DNA of 64,000 nucleotides from Streptomyces albus subsp. albus (GTDB lineage Bacteria; Actinomycetota; Actinomycetes; Streptomycetales; Streptomycetaceae). Within the stretch, counting starts at the first letter, position 1. Each line of letters opens with the position of its first letter. Shown piece by piece: positions 17,754 to 26,077 of the stretch. Location: NCBI RefSeq assembly GCF_000719865.1, contig NZ_JOID01000005.1, positions 180,814-244,813 of the forward strand, in the 5' to 3' direction. A program made the position numbers and the translations under genes. Below the pieces are notes generated by a model, which worked only from the letters and a program-made list of their open reading frames with translations, was not told the origin of the DNA and did no database searches.

Positions 17754-18956
17754 GTGGAACTCACTCTCCTCGGCACCGGTGCCCCGGACGGACTGCCGCT
17801 CCCAGGCTGCCCCTGCGCGTCCTGCGCGAGCGCCGTCCGCGCGGACGCCCGGACCGCCACCTCGGTTTTCGTCGACGGCGCCCTCCTGCTCGACCTGACC
17901 CCGGACGCCGTGCCGGCCGCCGCCCGTGCCGGTCACTCCCTGCGCGGCGTACGGCAGGTGCTGCTCTCGCATCCGCGCACCGGCCCGGCCGCCGGGGTGC
18001 CCGCCGGCCTGCCCGCTCCCGGGCGGGTGCCGGAGGGCCGCGAGCTGGCGCTGATCAGCGGGCACCGGGTGCGGGCGGTCGCGGTGGACGCCCCGGGCAC
18101 CGGCTACTCGGTGACGGGGCCGGACGGCGACGGGCTGCTGTACCTGCCGCCGGGCGCGGCACCGGCGGAACCGCCGCCGCGCGCGGCTCCGTACGACGTG
18201 GTGCTGCTCGACGTCCTGGGCCGGCCCGGGGCGCTGGCGCGGCTGCGGGCGGCCGGGGCGGTCGCGGCCGGCACCGACGTCATCGGCGTGCACCTCGGCC
18301 ACGGGACGCCGCCGGGCGCCGAGCTGCACCGGCGGCTGGCGGCGGCGGGCGCCCGGACCGTACCGGACGGCACGACGCTCAGCGCCGGCGAGCACCCCGC
18401 GCTCACCGCCCCGCCGCGGCGCACGCTCGTGCTGGGCGGCGCCCGGTCCGGCAAGTCGGCGGAGGCGGAGCGGCGGCTGGAGTCGTTCCCGGAGGTGCTG
18501 TACGTCGCGACGGGCGGCACCCGCGCCGGGGACCGGGAGTGGGCGGAGCGGGTGGCGCTGCACCGCGAGCGCCGGCCGGACGGCTGGCGGACCACCGAGA
18601 CCTGCGACCTGGTGCCGCTGCTGGCGGGTGACGGCCCCCCGCTGCTGATCGACTGCCTCGCGCTGTGGCTGACGCACACGATGGACGCGGTGAACGCCTG
18701 GGACGACGGGGCCTGGGCCGCCGGCGGCGCCCAACGCGCCCTGGGGGAGCGGACGGAGGAACTGGTGTCCGCCCTCCGCGCCACCCGGCGCACCGTCGTG
18801 GCCGTCTCGAACGAGGTGGGCTCGGGCGTCGTACCGGCCACCGCCTCGGGGCGGCGCTTCCGGGACGAACTGGGCCGGCTCAACGCGGCCGTGGCGGCGG
18901 AGTGCGAGCACGTGCTGCTGGTGGTCGCCGGCCAGGCCCTGCCCCTGCGCGGCTGA
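17754..18956 (+). CDS. cobU: CobU (adenosylcobinamide kinase/guanylyltransferase) with N-terminal metallo-hydrolase-like domain
   Basis: A 400-residue fusion. Residues about 1-215 resemble a metallo-beta-lactamase fold (LTLLGTGAPDGLPLPGCPC and the later VIGVHLGHGTPPGAELHRRL), but the HxHxDH metal motif is replaced by LLSHPRTGPAAG, so it is probably inactive. Residues about 222-400 are CobU: P-loop GGARSGKS (K234), the GMP-accepting histidine region VALHRERRPDGW, LLIDCLALWLTHTM and SNEVGSGVVP. CobU phosphorylates adenosylcobinamide and adds GMP in vitamin B12 assembly. The GTG at 17754 follows GAGAGGA. It heads the cobU-cobT-cobS group. Confidence 0.92.
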   Translation: MELTLLGTGAPDGLPLPGCPCASCASAVRADARTATSVFVDGALLLDLTPDAVPAAARAGHSLRGVRQVLLSHPRTGPAAGVPAGLPAPGRVPEGRELALISGHRVRAVAVDAPGTGYSVTGPDGDGLLYLPPGAAPAEPPPRAAPYDVVLLDVLGRPGALARLRAAGAVAAGTDVIGVHLGHGTPPGAELHRRLAAAGARTVPDGTTLSAGEHPALTAPPRRTLVLGGARSGKSAEAERRLESFPEVLYVATGGTRAGDREWAERVALHRERRPDGWRTTETCDLVPLLAGDGPPLLIDCLALWLTHTMDAVNAWDDGAWAAGGAQRALGERTEELVSALRATRRTVVAVSNEVGSGVVPATASGRRFRDELGRLNAAVAAECEHVLLVVAGQALPLRG

Positions 18957-19226
18957 GGCGCGGCCGGCGTCCCCAAGGGCACGGCACCGGGGTTCCCGTG
19001 CGCCCGGCCGGGAGCGCGGCGGGGACGCGGCCGGGCAGGTCGCCCGGCGCCGCCTTCCGTGTCGTGGGCGGGGGCCGGCAGCCGCCTCTCACCGGTCGGG
19101 TGACACGGCGCGCGACACTGCCCGCACCAGCCGCTCGGGCGCCGTCCGCGCCGCCGTTCCGCACCCGTGGCGGGACCTCGCCCCGCGGCGCCCTGGCGTG
19201 CGCCCGGCGAGGGTAGGGTTCGGCGG

Positions 19227-20426
19227 ATGAGCGGTCTGAATCTCGATGACTTCGGCAATCTGATCGAGCGCCCCGACTCCGGCGTACGGCGCGACGCCGA
19301 AGAGCGCAGGGAGCGGCTGGCCGTCCGGCCCGGGGCCCTCGGACGGCTGGACGATCTCGGCGAGTGGCTCGCCGCCGCTCAGCACTCCGTCACCGTCAGG
19401 CCGGTCGAACGCCCCCGCCTCGTGCTCTTCGCCGGGGACCACGGAGTGGCCGCGCTGGGCGTCTCCGGCCGGCCCGCCGGGAGCGCGCACCGCCTCGTGC
19501 GCGCCGTCCTCGACGGGGAGAGCCCGGCGGCCGTCCTGGCCCGGCGCTTCGGTGCCGGGATACGGGTCGTGGACATGTCCCTGGACTGCGATCCCGGCGC
19601 CTTCCCCGAGGAGGTCGTACGCCACCGGGTGCGGCGCGGCTCGGGCCGGATCGACGTCGAGAACGCGCTCACCTCCGAGGAGGCCGAACAGGCGTTCCGC
19701 GCCGGGATGGCCGTCGCCGACGAGGAGGCCGACTCCGGCACCGACCTCGTGGTCCTCGGCGACCTCAGCGTCGGCGGCACCACCGCGGCGAGCACCCTGA
19801 TCGCCGCCCTCTGCGGCACCGACGCCTCCGTGGTGACCGGCCGCGGCGGCGCGGGCATCGACGACCTGGCGTGGATGCGCAAGTGCGCGGCGATCCGCGA
19901 CGCGCTGCGCCGCGCCCGGCCCGTCCTCGGCGACCAGCTCGAACTGCTGGCCGCCACCGGCGGCGCGGACCTCGCCGCCATGACCGGCTTCCTGCTCCAG
20001 TGCGCCGTGCGCCGCACACCGGTGATCCTGGACGGGGTCGTCTCGGCCGCCTGCGCGCTGGTCGGTCAGCGGGTTGCCTTCCGGGCCCCGGACTGGTGGC
20101 TGGCGGGCCAGGCGAGCGGCGAGCCCGCGCAGGAGAAGGCGCTGGACCGGATGGCCATGGACCCGCTGCTGGACCACGGCGTGACGGCGGGCGAGGGCAC
20201 CGGCGGCCTGCTCGCCCTGCCGATGGTGCAGGCGGCGGCCGCCCTGCTGGCGGAACTCCCCGAACGGCGCGAGGAGCGGCCGGACCCGGCGGAGGCCCCG
20301 GAGCCCGCCCCGGGTCCCGCACCCGGCCCGGGCCCCGGATCCCAGCCGGACTCGGACCCCGGCTCCACGCCGGCCCCCGACGCGGCACCGGCCGCCCGGG
20401 AACCGTCCGGTGGCGGGACGGCCTGA
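19227..20426 (+). CDS. cobT: Nicotinate-nucleotide-dimethylbenzimidazole phosphoribosyltransferase
   Basis: A 399-residue enzyme that makes alpha-ribazole phosphate, the lower ligand of cobalamin, from nicotinate mononucleotide and dimethylbenzimidazole. Marks seen: LVLFAGDHGVAALGVS near residue 70, GDLSVGGTTAASTLIAA near 180, and the general-base glutamate E323 in GEGTGGLLALPM. The last 55 residues are a Pro/Gly/Ala low-complexity tail (repeated PGP) that is not part of the fold. ATG at 19227 chosen for the standard N-terminus MSGLNLDDFGNLIERP. A 270-base gap separates it from cobU. Confidence 0.95.
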   Translation: MSGLNLDDFGNLIERPDSGVRRDAEERRERLAVRPGALGRLDDLGEWLAAAQHSVTVRPVERPRLVLFAGDHGVAALGVSGRPAGSAHRLVRAVLDGESPAAVLARRFGAGIRVVDMSLDCDPGAFPEEVVRHRVRRGSGRIDVENALTSEEAEQAFRAGMAVADEEADSGTDLVVLGDLSVGGTTAASTLIAALCGTDASVVTGRGGAGIDDLAWMRKCAAIRDALRRARPVLGDQLELLAATGGADLAAMTGFLLQCAVRRTPVILDGVVSAACALVGQRVAFRAPDWWLAGQASGEPAQEKALDRMAMDPLLDHGVTAGEGTGGLLALPMVQAAAALLAELPERREERPDPAEAPEPAPGPAPGPGPGSQPDSDPGSTPAPDAAPAAREPSGGGTA

Positions 20427-20796
20427 CGGACGGCGAGCCGGAACCGCCGGCGCCTCGCGCCCGCCGGGGTGACCCGACGGTGTCTGTCGCGCGGGAACGG
20501 ACGCCGGAGGGCCGGGCGGTGCCTCGCACGCCACCCTCCGCTCCTGTCGTGCACGCCCCGGCCGGCGCCGCGGGCGGGAGAAGCCGCCGCGACACCCGTA
20601 GCGCGGCCCCGGTCCGGAACGGCGACGAGCGCCGGGGCATCGGGACGGAACCGCGCAGCGCGCCGGACCGTGACCCCCACGCCCTCCACCGGCCCGGTCG
20701 CCCCGCCCCGGCGCACCCGCCAGGCACGGCCCCGGCCGCTCCCCCGTGCGAGACCGGCCGTTGGCGGGCGGCCGGGCGCCGGATAGCCTGCGCCCC
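20427..20796. other. cobT-cobS intergenic region
   Basis: A 370-base gap with no supported gene on either strand; open frames crossing it are continuations of high-GC antisense frames. I see no cobalamin riboswitch-like sequence or strong hairpin. Confidence 0.5.
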
Positions 20797-21939
20797 GTGA
20801 CCGAGCCGACTGCCGACGACCCGCGCCGCCCCGCGCCCCCGGGCGGCGGCCCTGCTCCCGTCTCCCCGGCCGGGGGCTCCGCGCCCTCGGAGATGGAGCC
20901 GGCACCTCCCGGCGGGGACCCCGTCTCCCCGGACACCCCGGGGCTGTCCGCCCCCCGGGCAGCCAAGACTTCTTCCCCGGCCGGTGACTCCCCGTCCCCG
21001 GACCGGGAGTCCGCCGTCCCGGACGAGAGGCCGGCCTCCCGGGAGCCGCGGGACGAGAGCGCCCAGCCCGGTGGGAACCCGGTCCCCCCGGACGGGAATC
21101 CGGCACTCCCGCCCGGCACACCTCCGCCCCCGTCCGGTCCGCCGCCCTCCCCCGCCGGCGGGCCGGCCACTCCGGAGGACGCCCTGCGGTTCGCCTTCGG
21201 CACACTCACGGCACTGCCGGTGCGCGTCACCCGCTGGGACCGGGACGCCGCGCGGGGCGGCATGGTGTGCGCCCCGGTCGCCGGCGCCGTCCTCGGTCTC
21301 TGCGCGGGGGCGCTCGGCGGGATCCTGCTCCTGCTGGGCGCGGGCCCGCTGCTCGCCGCGGTCGCCGCCGTCGCCCTGCCGGCGGCGCTCACCCGCGGGC
21401 TGCATCTGGACGGCCTCGCCGACACCGCCGACGGCCTGGGCAGCGGCAAACCCGCCGAGGACGCCCTGCGGATCATGAAGCAGCCGGACATCGGCCCGTT
21501 CGGGGTCGTCACGCTCGTCCTGCTGCTGTTCGCGCAGACCGCGGCCCTCGCCGAGCTGTACGCGGACGGCTGGGCGCACGGCGCGGCCGCCGCGGCCGTG
21601 GCCGCCGTGGCGGCCCGCTGCGCGCTCACCCTCGCCTCCCGCGCCGGGGTGCCCGCGGCCCGCCCGGACGGGCTGGGCGCGGCGGTCGCCGGCGTGGTCC
21701 CCGTACGGACGGCGCTCACGGTGGCGGCGGTCTCCACGACGGTGTGCGCGGTGGCCGGGGCGGTCTTCGGGCCGTGGGCGGCCGCGCAGACCGCGCTCGC
21801 CGTCCTGGCGGGTCTCGGCGCGGCCGAACTCCTGCTCCGCCACTGCCGGTCACGGTTCGGCGGGGTGACGGGCGATGTCTTCGGGGCCCTCGCCGAGACG
21901 GCCGCGACGGTGGCCCTGATCGTGCTCGTCCTGGGCTGA
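20797..21939 (+). CDS. cobS: Adenosylcobinamide-GDP ribazoletransferase with long N-terminal extension
   Basis: A 380-residue protein. The CobS domain is about residues 125-380: a membrane enzyme with several Ala/Leu/Val helices that joins adenosylcobinamide-GDP and alpha-ribazole (phosphate) to form the cobalamin nucleotide loop. The catalytic/metal motif is DGLADTADGLGSG, and FGGVTGDVFGALAETA near the end is also characteristic. The first 120 residues are Pro/Ser/Gly-rich and disordered, not found in the usual 250-residue enzyme. The GTG at 20797 is the first in-frame start; an internal start cannot be excluded. Last step of the cob group in this window. Confidence 0.92.
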   Translation: MTEPTADDPRRPAPPGGGPAPVSPAGGSAPSEMEPAPPGGDPVSPDTPGLSAPRAAKTSSPAGDSPSPDRESAVPDERPASREPRDESAQPGGNPVPPDGNPALPPGTPPPPSGPPPSPAGGPATPEDALRFAFGTLTALPVRVTRWDRDAARGGMVCAPVAGAVLGLCAGALGGILLLLGAGPLLAAVAAVALPAALTRGLHLDGLADTADGLGSGKPAEDALRIMKQPDIGPFGVVTLVLLLFAQTAALAELYADGWAHGAAAAAVAAVAARCALTLASRAGVPAARPDGLGAAVAGVVPVRTALTVAAVSTTVCAVAGAVFGPWAAAQTALAVLAGLGAAELLLRHCRSRFGGVTGDVFGALAETAATVALIVLVLG

Positions 21940-22030
21940 CCAGCCGTCCGGGGCCCGTGCCCGCGCGGCGCCACCGGCCGGACAGCCGTCCCGGACGCGG
22001 CCTCCGCGGCTGCCCGGCACCGCCCGCACC

Positions 22031-22060
22031 GGGACGCACCGGGACGCACCGGGACGCACC
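22031..22060 (+). repeat. Three tandem copies of GGGACGCACC
   Basis: Three perfect 10-bp units stand directly in tandem, downstream of cobS, about 110 bases before the larger 20-bp tandem array. Confidence 0.9.
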
Positions 22061-22200
22061 ACCAACGGACCGCCCGCCGCGGGCCGTTCAGCGGCCGCCG
22101 GGCGGCCGTCCGGCTCCGCCGCCGCACCACCGGACACCGCACCGCCGGACCACCGCACGGCACCGCCGGACCGCCGCACCACCGCACCGCACCGCCGAAC

Positions 22201-22280
22201 CACCGCACGCACCGCCGAACCACCGCACGCACCGCCGAACCACCGCACGCACCGCCGGACCACCGCACGCACCGCCGGAC
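22201..22280 (+). repeat. Four tandem copies of a 20-bp unit
   Basis: The unit CACCGCACGCACCGCCGAAC occurs four times in tandem, the last two with GGAC instead of GAAC at the end. Degenerate copies extend to both sides (about 22125-22345). The period is not a multiple of three and the array is not in a supported gene, so it is a non-coding minisatellite. Confidence 0.9.
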
Positions 22281-22653
22281 CGCGGGACGCACCAACCGCC
22301 GCCCCACCGGACACGCCGCCCCACCGCACCACCGGGCGGCGGGGCGGCCGGGCAGCCGCCCCGCCGGGCGGTCGCGCCGTCTCCCGCCGGGGCGTCAACT
22401 GCCGTACGGTGCCGCACCGCTCCGCTCCCCCGCCCCGCGCGGCCCGGGGCCCGGCGGCGGGAGGGCCGGCCGGGCCCCGGCGGCCGTGTCCGGGCGCTGA
22501 ACGGGCCCGCCGGTGCGGGCTAGGGTTCCCGGAGAAGCACCCCCCACGCCCGTCCATCGGCGGCCGGGATCCACCCGGCGCATACGATGCCCCGGGCGCG
22601 GCCGGCCCATCCATCGGCCGAGGAACTCAACGGAAGAGAGAGACCCCACCACC

Positions 22654-24183
22654 GTGACTGCACTGACTCTCAGCACTTCGTCCCCGGCCGCGCTCCGCGC
22701 GGACGCCATCGTCGTCGGCGTGGCCAAGGGCGCCAAGGGGCCCGTCACCACGGCCGGAGCCGAGGCCGTGGTGAAGGCCTACGACGGCAAGCTGGCCGCC
22801 GTCCTGGAGACGCTCGGCGCCACCGGCGGCGAGGGCGAGGTGACGAAGCTCCCCGCGCCGTCCGGTCTCAAGTCCCCGGTCGTGCTGGCGGTCGGCCTCG
22901 GCGACGCCCCGGCCGAGGGCGACCGCTTCGACGGCGAGGTGCTCCGCCGGGCCGCGGGTGCGGCGGCCCGCGCGCTGGCCGGTGCCAAGAAGGGCGGGTT
23001 CGCCCTGCCCATGGAGGACGCGGACGACGCGGCGGCCGTGGCGGAGGGCGCGCTGCTCGGCGCGTACACCTTCACCGCCTACCGCTCCGCCCCGGCCGGC
23101 GGCCGGAAGAAGGACGACAAGAGCACCCCCCTCGCCGAGGTGACCCTGCTCGGCGGCAAGCCGCGCGACAAGGCGTTCAAGGCGGCGGCGGAGCGCGCGA
23201 CGGCGCTGGCCGCCGAGGTCAACCGGGCACGCGACCTGATCAACATGCCGCCCAACGACCTCCACCCGAAGTCCTTCACCGCCTCCGTGCAGGAAGCGGC
23301 CAAGGAGCACGGCCTGAAGGTCGAGGTACTGGACGAGAAGGCGCTCGCCAAGGGCGGCTACGGCGGCATCCTCGGCGTCGGCAAGGGCTCGGAGAACCCG
23401 CCGCGGCTGGTCCGGGTCGCGTACACGCACGGCAAGGCCAAGAAGACCCTCGCCCTGGTCGGCAAGGGGATCACCTACGACTCGGGCGGCATCTCCCTCA
23501 AGCCGGCCGGCCACAACGAGACGATGAAGTGCGACATGAGCGGTGCGGCCGCCGTGTTCGCCGCCGTCGTGGCGGCCGCGCGGCTGGGCCTCGCGGTCAA
23601 CGTCACCGGCTGGCTGGCGCTGGCCGAGAACATGCCGTCGGGCTCCGCGACCCGCCCCGGCGACGTGCTGCGGATGTACAGCGGCAAGACCGTCGAGGTG
23701 CTGAACACCGACGCCGAGGGCCGGCTGGTGCTGGCGGACGCGCTGGCCCGCGCCTCGGAGGAGAAGCCGGACGCGATCGTGGACGTGGCGACGCTCACCG
23801 GCGCGATGATGCTGGCGCTGGGCAGCCGCACCTTCGGGATCATGGCGAACGACGACGCCTTCCGGACCTCGCTGCACGAGATCTCCCAGGAGGCCGGCGA
23901 ACAGTCCTGGCCGATGCCGATGCCGGCGGAGCTCCGCAAGGGGATGGACTCCCCGGTGGCCGACATCGCCAACATGGGCGAGCGGATGGGCGGCGGCCTC
24001 GTCGCCGGTCTCTTCCTGAAGGAGTTCGTGGGCGAGGGCATCACCTGGGCGCACCTGGACATCGCGGGCCCCGCCTTCCACGAAGGCGCCCCGTACGGCT
24101 ACACCCCGAAGGGCGGCACGGGTTCGGCGGTCCGCACGCTGGTGCGGCTGGCCGAGCACACCGCGGCGGGCGACCTGGGCTGA
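22654..24183 (+). CDS. pepA: Leucyl aminopeptidase (M17)
   Basis: A 509-residue cytosolic aminopeptidase that removes N-terminal residues from peptides. The metal and catalytic segments are typical: GKGITYDSGGISLKPAGHNETMK near residue 270 (Lys and Asp ligands), the following CDMSGAAAV, and NTDAEGRLVLADALA near 350 (Asp/Glu ligands and catalytic Arg). The N-terminal 160 residues form the variable regulatory domain. The GTG at 22654 follows GGAAGAGAGAG. It is followed by a strong hairpin and so is probably transcribed alone. Confidence 0.96.
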   Translation: MTALTLSTSSPAALRADAIVVGVAKGAKGPVTTAGAEAVVKAYDGKLAAVLETLGATGGEGEVTKLPAPSGLKSPVVLAVGLGDAPAEGDRFDGEVLRRAAGAAARALAGAKKGGFALPMEDADDAAAVAEGALLGAYTFTAYRSAPAGGRKKDDKSTPLAEVTLLGGKPRDKAFKAAAERATALAAEVNRARDLINMPPNDLHPKSFTASVQEAAKEHGLKVEVLDEKALAKGGYGGILGVGKGSENPPRLVRVAYTHGKAKKTLALVGKGITYDSGGISLKPAGHNETMKCDMSGAAAVFAAVVAAARLGLAVNVTGWLALAENMPSGSATRPGDVLRMYSGKTVEVLNTDAEGRLVLADALARASEEKPDAIVDVATLTGAMMLALGSRTFGIMANDDAFRTSLHEISQEAGEQSWPMPMPAELRKGMDSPVADIANMGERMGGGLVAGLFLKEFVGEGITWAHLDIAGPAFHEGAPYGYTPKGGTGSAVRTLVRLAEHTAAGDLG

Positions 24184-24640
24184 CGGCACGCGCGCACTCC
24201 GCACCCGGCGCCCGCTCCGCGCCGGGCACCACCGGCCGCCGCCGGACCGGCACCCCCGGTCCGGCGGCGGCCGGCGCCGTTCCGGGACGGCCCCGCGTTC
24301 GCCCGTCCGTTCGCCCTGAACGAAATCCGCGGGGGCATCCCCCGGCCCCTCCGGGGCAGGTGTCCGGGCAACCAACCAGTGTCCACCGGGCGCCGCGGCC
24401 CGCCCCCACCGGCCCTACGCGCGAGTAACCTCCCGCCTCGGCCGGACGGGCGTCCCGAGGACCGGCCCCGCGTCCCGTCGGCCGTCAACAAATGCGAAGA
24501 TGTTGTCTCGGCAGGACAGGGCCCCGGCTCACATACCGAGCGAGCCAGACGGACGGGCTTGAGAACTCAGCGGCCGAACAACAGCCGCCGCCCGGTCTCG
24601 GAAGACCGGCTCCGGCGCACCCATGCATGGAGGACGTGAC
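24184..24640. promoter_or_regulatory. pepA-lpd intergenic region with lpd promoter
   Basis: A 457-base gap. Its first part contains the pepA terminator (24232-24274); the second must hold the lpd-sucB promoter. I could not find a good -35/-10 pair; the AT-richer stretch around 24484-24510 (TCAACAAATGCGAAGATGTT) is the best candidate area. No gene seen. Confidence 0.4.
24232..24274 (+). terminator. pepA terminator hairpin
   Basis: A perfect 19-bp stem (24232-24250 with 24256-24274) closes a 5-base loop, about 50 bases after the pepA stop codon. Confidence 0.85.
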
Positions 24641-26029
24641 GTGGCGAACGACGCCAGCACCGTTTTCGACCTAGTGATCCTCGGCGGCGGCAGCGGTGGC
24701 TACGCCGCCGCCCTGCGCGGGGCGCAGCTGGGCCTGGACGTCGCACTCATCGAGAAGGACAAGCTCGGCGGCACCTGTCTGCACCGCGGCTGCATCCCCA
24801 CGAAGGCTCTGCTGCACGCCGGTGAGATCGCCGACCAGGCCCGCGACGGCGCCTCGTTCGGTGTCCGGACCTCGTTCGACGGCATCGACATGGCGGGCGT
24901 GAACAAGTACAAGGACGGTGTGGTCTCCGGCCTGTACAAGGGCCTGCAGGGCCTGGTCGCCTCCCGCAAGGTGACGTACGTCACCGGCGAGGGCCGGCTG
25001 TCGTCGCCCACCTCGGTGGACGTGGACGGGCAGCGCTACGAGGGCCGGCACGTGCTGCTGGCGACCGGCTCGGTGCCGAAGTCCCTGCCGGGCCTGGAGA
25101 TCGACGGCAACCGCGTCATCTCCTCGGACCACGCGCTGGGCCTGGACCGGGTGCCCAAGTCGGTGGTCGTCCTCGGCGGCGGCGTCATCGGCTGTGAGTT
25201 CGCCTCCGCGTGGAAGTCCTTCGGCACGGACGTGACCATCGTCGAGGCGCTCCCGCACCTCGTCCCCGTCGAGGACGAGAACAGCTCCAAGCTGCTGGAG
25301 CGCGCCTTCCGCAAGCGCGGCATCAACTTCTCGCTCGGCTCCCGCTTCTCGGGCGTCGAGTACACGAACGACGGCGTGAAGGTCTCCCTGGAGAACGGCA
25401 AGACGTTCGAGGCCGAGCTGCTGCTCGTCGCCGTCGGCCGCGGCCCGGTCTCGCAGGGCCTCGGCTACGAGGAGGCCGGGGTCAACATGGACCGCGGCTA
25501 CGTCCTCGTCGACGAGTACATGCGGACCAACGTCCCCACGATCTCCGCCGTCGGCGACCTCGTCCCGACCCTCCAGCTGGCGCACGTGGGCTTCGCCGAG
25601 GGCATCCTCGTCGCGGAGCGGCTGGCCGGGCTGAAGACCGTGCCGATCGACTACGACGGCGTGCCGCGCGTCACCTACTCCCACCCCGAGGTCGCCTCCG
25701 TCGGCGTCACCGAGGCGAAGGCCAAGGAGATGTACGGTGCCGACAAGGTCGTCGCCCTCAAGTACAACCTCGGCGGCAACGGCAAGAGCAAGATCCTGAA
25801 GACCGCGGGCGAGATCAAGCTCGTCCAGGTGCGGGACGGCGCCGTGGTCGGCGTCCACATGGTCGGTGACCGGATGGGCGAACAGATCGGGGAAGCGCAG
25901 CTGATCTACAACTGGGAGGCGCTGCCGGCCGAGGTCGCCCAGCTGGTCCACGCCCACCCCACGCAGAACGAGGCGCTCGGCGAGGCCCACCTGGCACTGG
26001 CCGGCAAGCCGCTGCACTCCCACGACTGA
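24641..26029 (+). CDS. lpd: Dihydrolipoyl dehydrogenase (E3)
   Basis: A 462-residue flavoenzyme that reoxidises the lipoyl groups of 2-oxoacid dehydrogenase complexes using NAD+. It has the FAD fingerprint ILGGGSGGYAAA near residue 14, the redox disulfide C46-LHRG-C51, the NAD fingerprint VVLGGGVIGCEFAS near 180, the ATG-type FAD motif ISAVGDL near 305, and the catalytic HAHPTQNEA near the C-terminus. The GTG at 24641 follows GGAGG. It lies 48 bases before sucB, its lipoyl substrate protein, and in the same window as lipB and lipA. Confidence 0.96.
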   Translation: MANDASTVFDLVILGGGSGGYAAALRGAQLGLDVALIEKDKLGGTCLHRGCIPTKALLHAGEIADQARDGASFGVRTSFDGIDMAGVNKYKDGVVSGLYKGLQGLVASRKVTYVTGEGRLSSPTSVDVDGQRYEGRHVLLATGSVPKSLPGLEIDGNRVISSDHALGLDRVPKSVVVLGGGVIGCEFASAWKSFGTDVTIVEALPHLVPVEDENSSKLLERAFRKRGINFSLGSRFSGVEYTNDGVKVSLENGKTFEAELLLVAVGRGPVSQGLGYEEAGVNMDRGYVLVDEYMRTNVPTISAVGDLVPTLQLAHVGFAEGILVAERLAGLKTVPIDYDGVPRVTYSHPEVASVGVTEAKAKEMYGADKVVALKYNLGGNGKSKILKTAGEIKLVQVRDGAVVGVHMVGDRMGEQIGEAQLIYNWEALPAEVAQLVHAHPTQNEALGEAHLALAGKPLHSHD

Positions 26030-26077
26030 TCCCGGGCGCGCCCACATCCGCACCATTCGATAGGAGCAACCGAAACC

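Larger units (their letters stand above)
21940..22653. other. cobS-pepA intergenic region with minisatellite-like DNA
   Basis: This 714-base gap carries no supported gene. It is dominated by CACCGCACC/GGACGCACC short repeats between about 22025 and 22345 (listed separately); the right part leads into pepA with GGAAGAGAGAG as ribosome binding site at about 22632. Confidence 0.6.

Noticed and set aside
17754..18400. Active metallo-beta-lactamase
   Set aside because: The HxHxDH metal-binding motif is missing.
22201..22280. CRISPR-like array
   Set aside because: Units are directly tandem without spacers and no cas genes are present.
19089..22307. A 1072-codon open frame on the - strand opposite cobT and cobS
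   Set aside because: No domains, composition of an antisense shadow, and it runs through the minisatellite.
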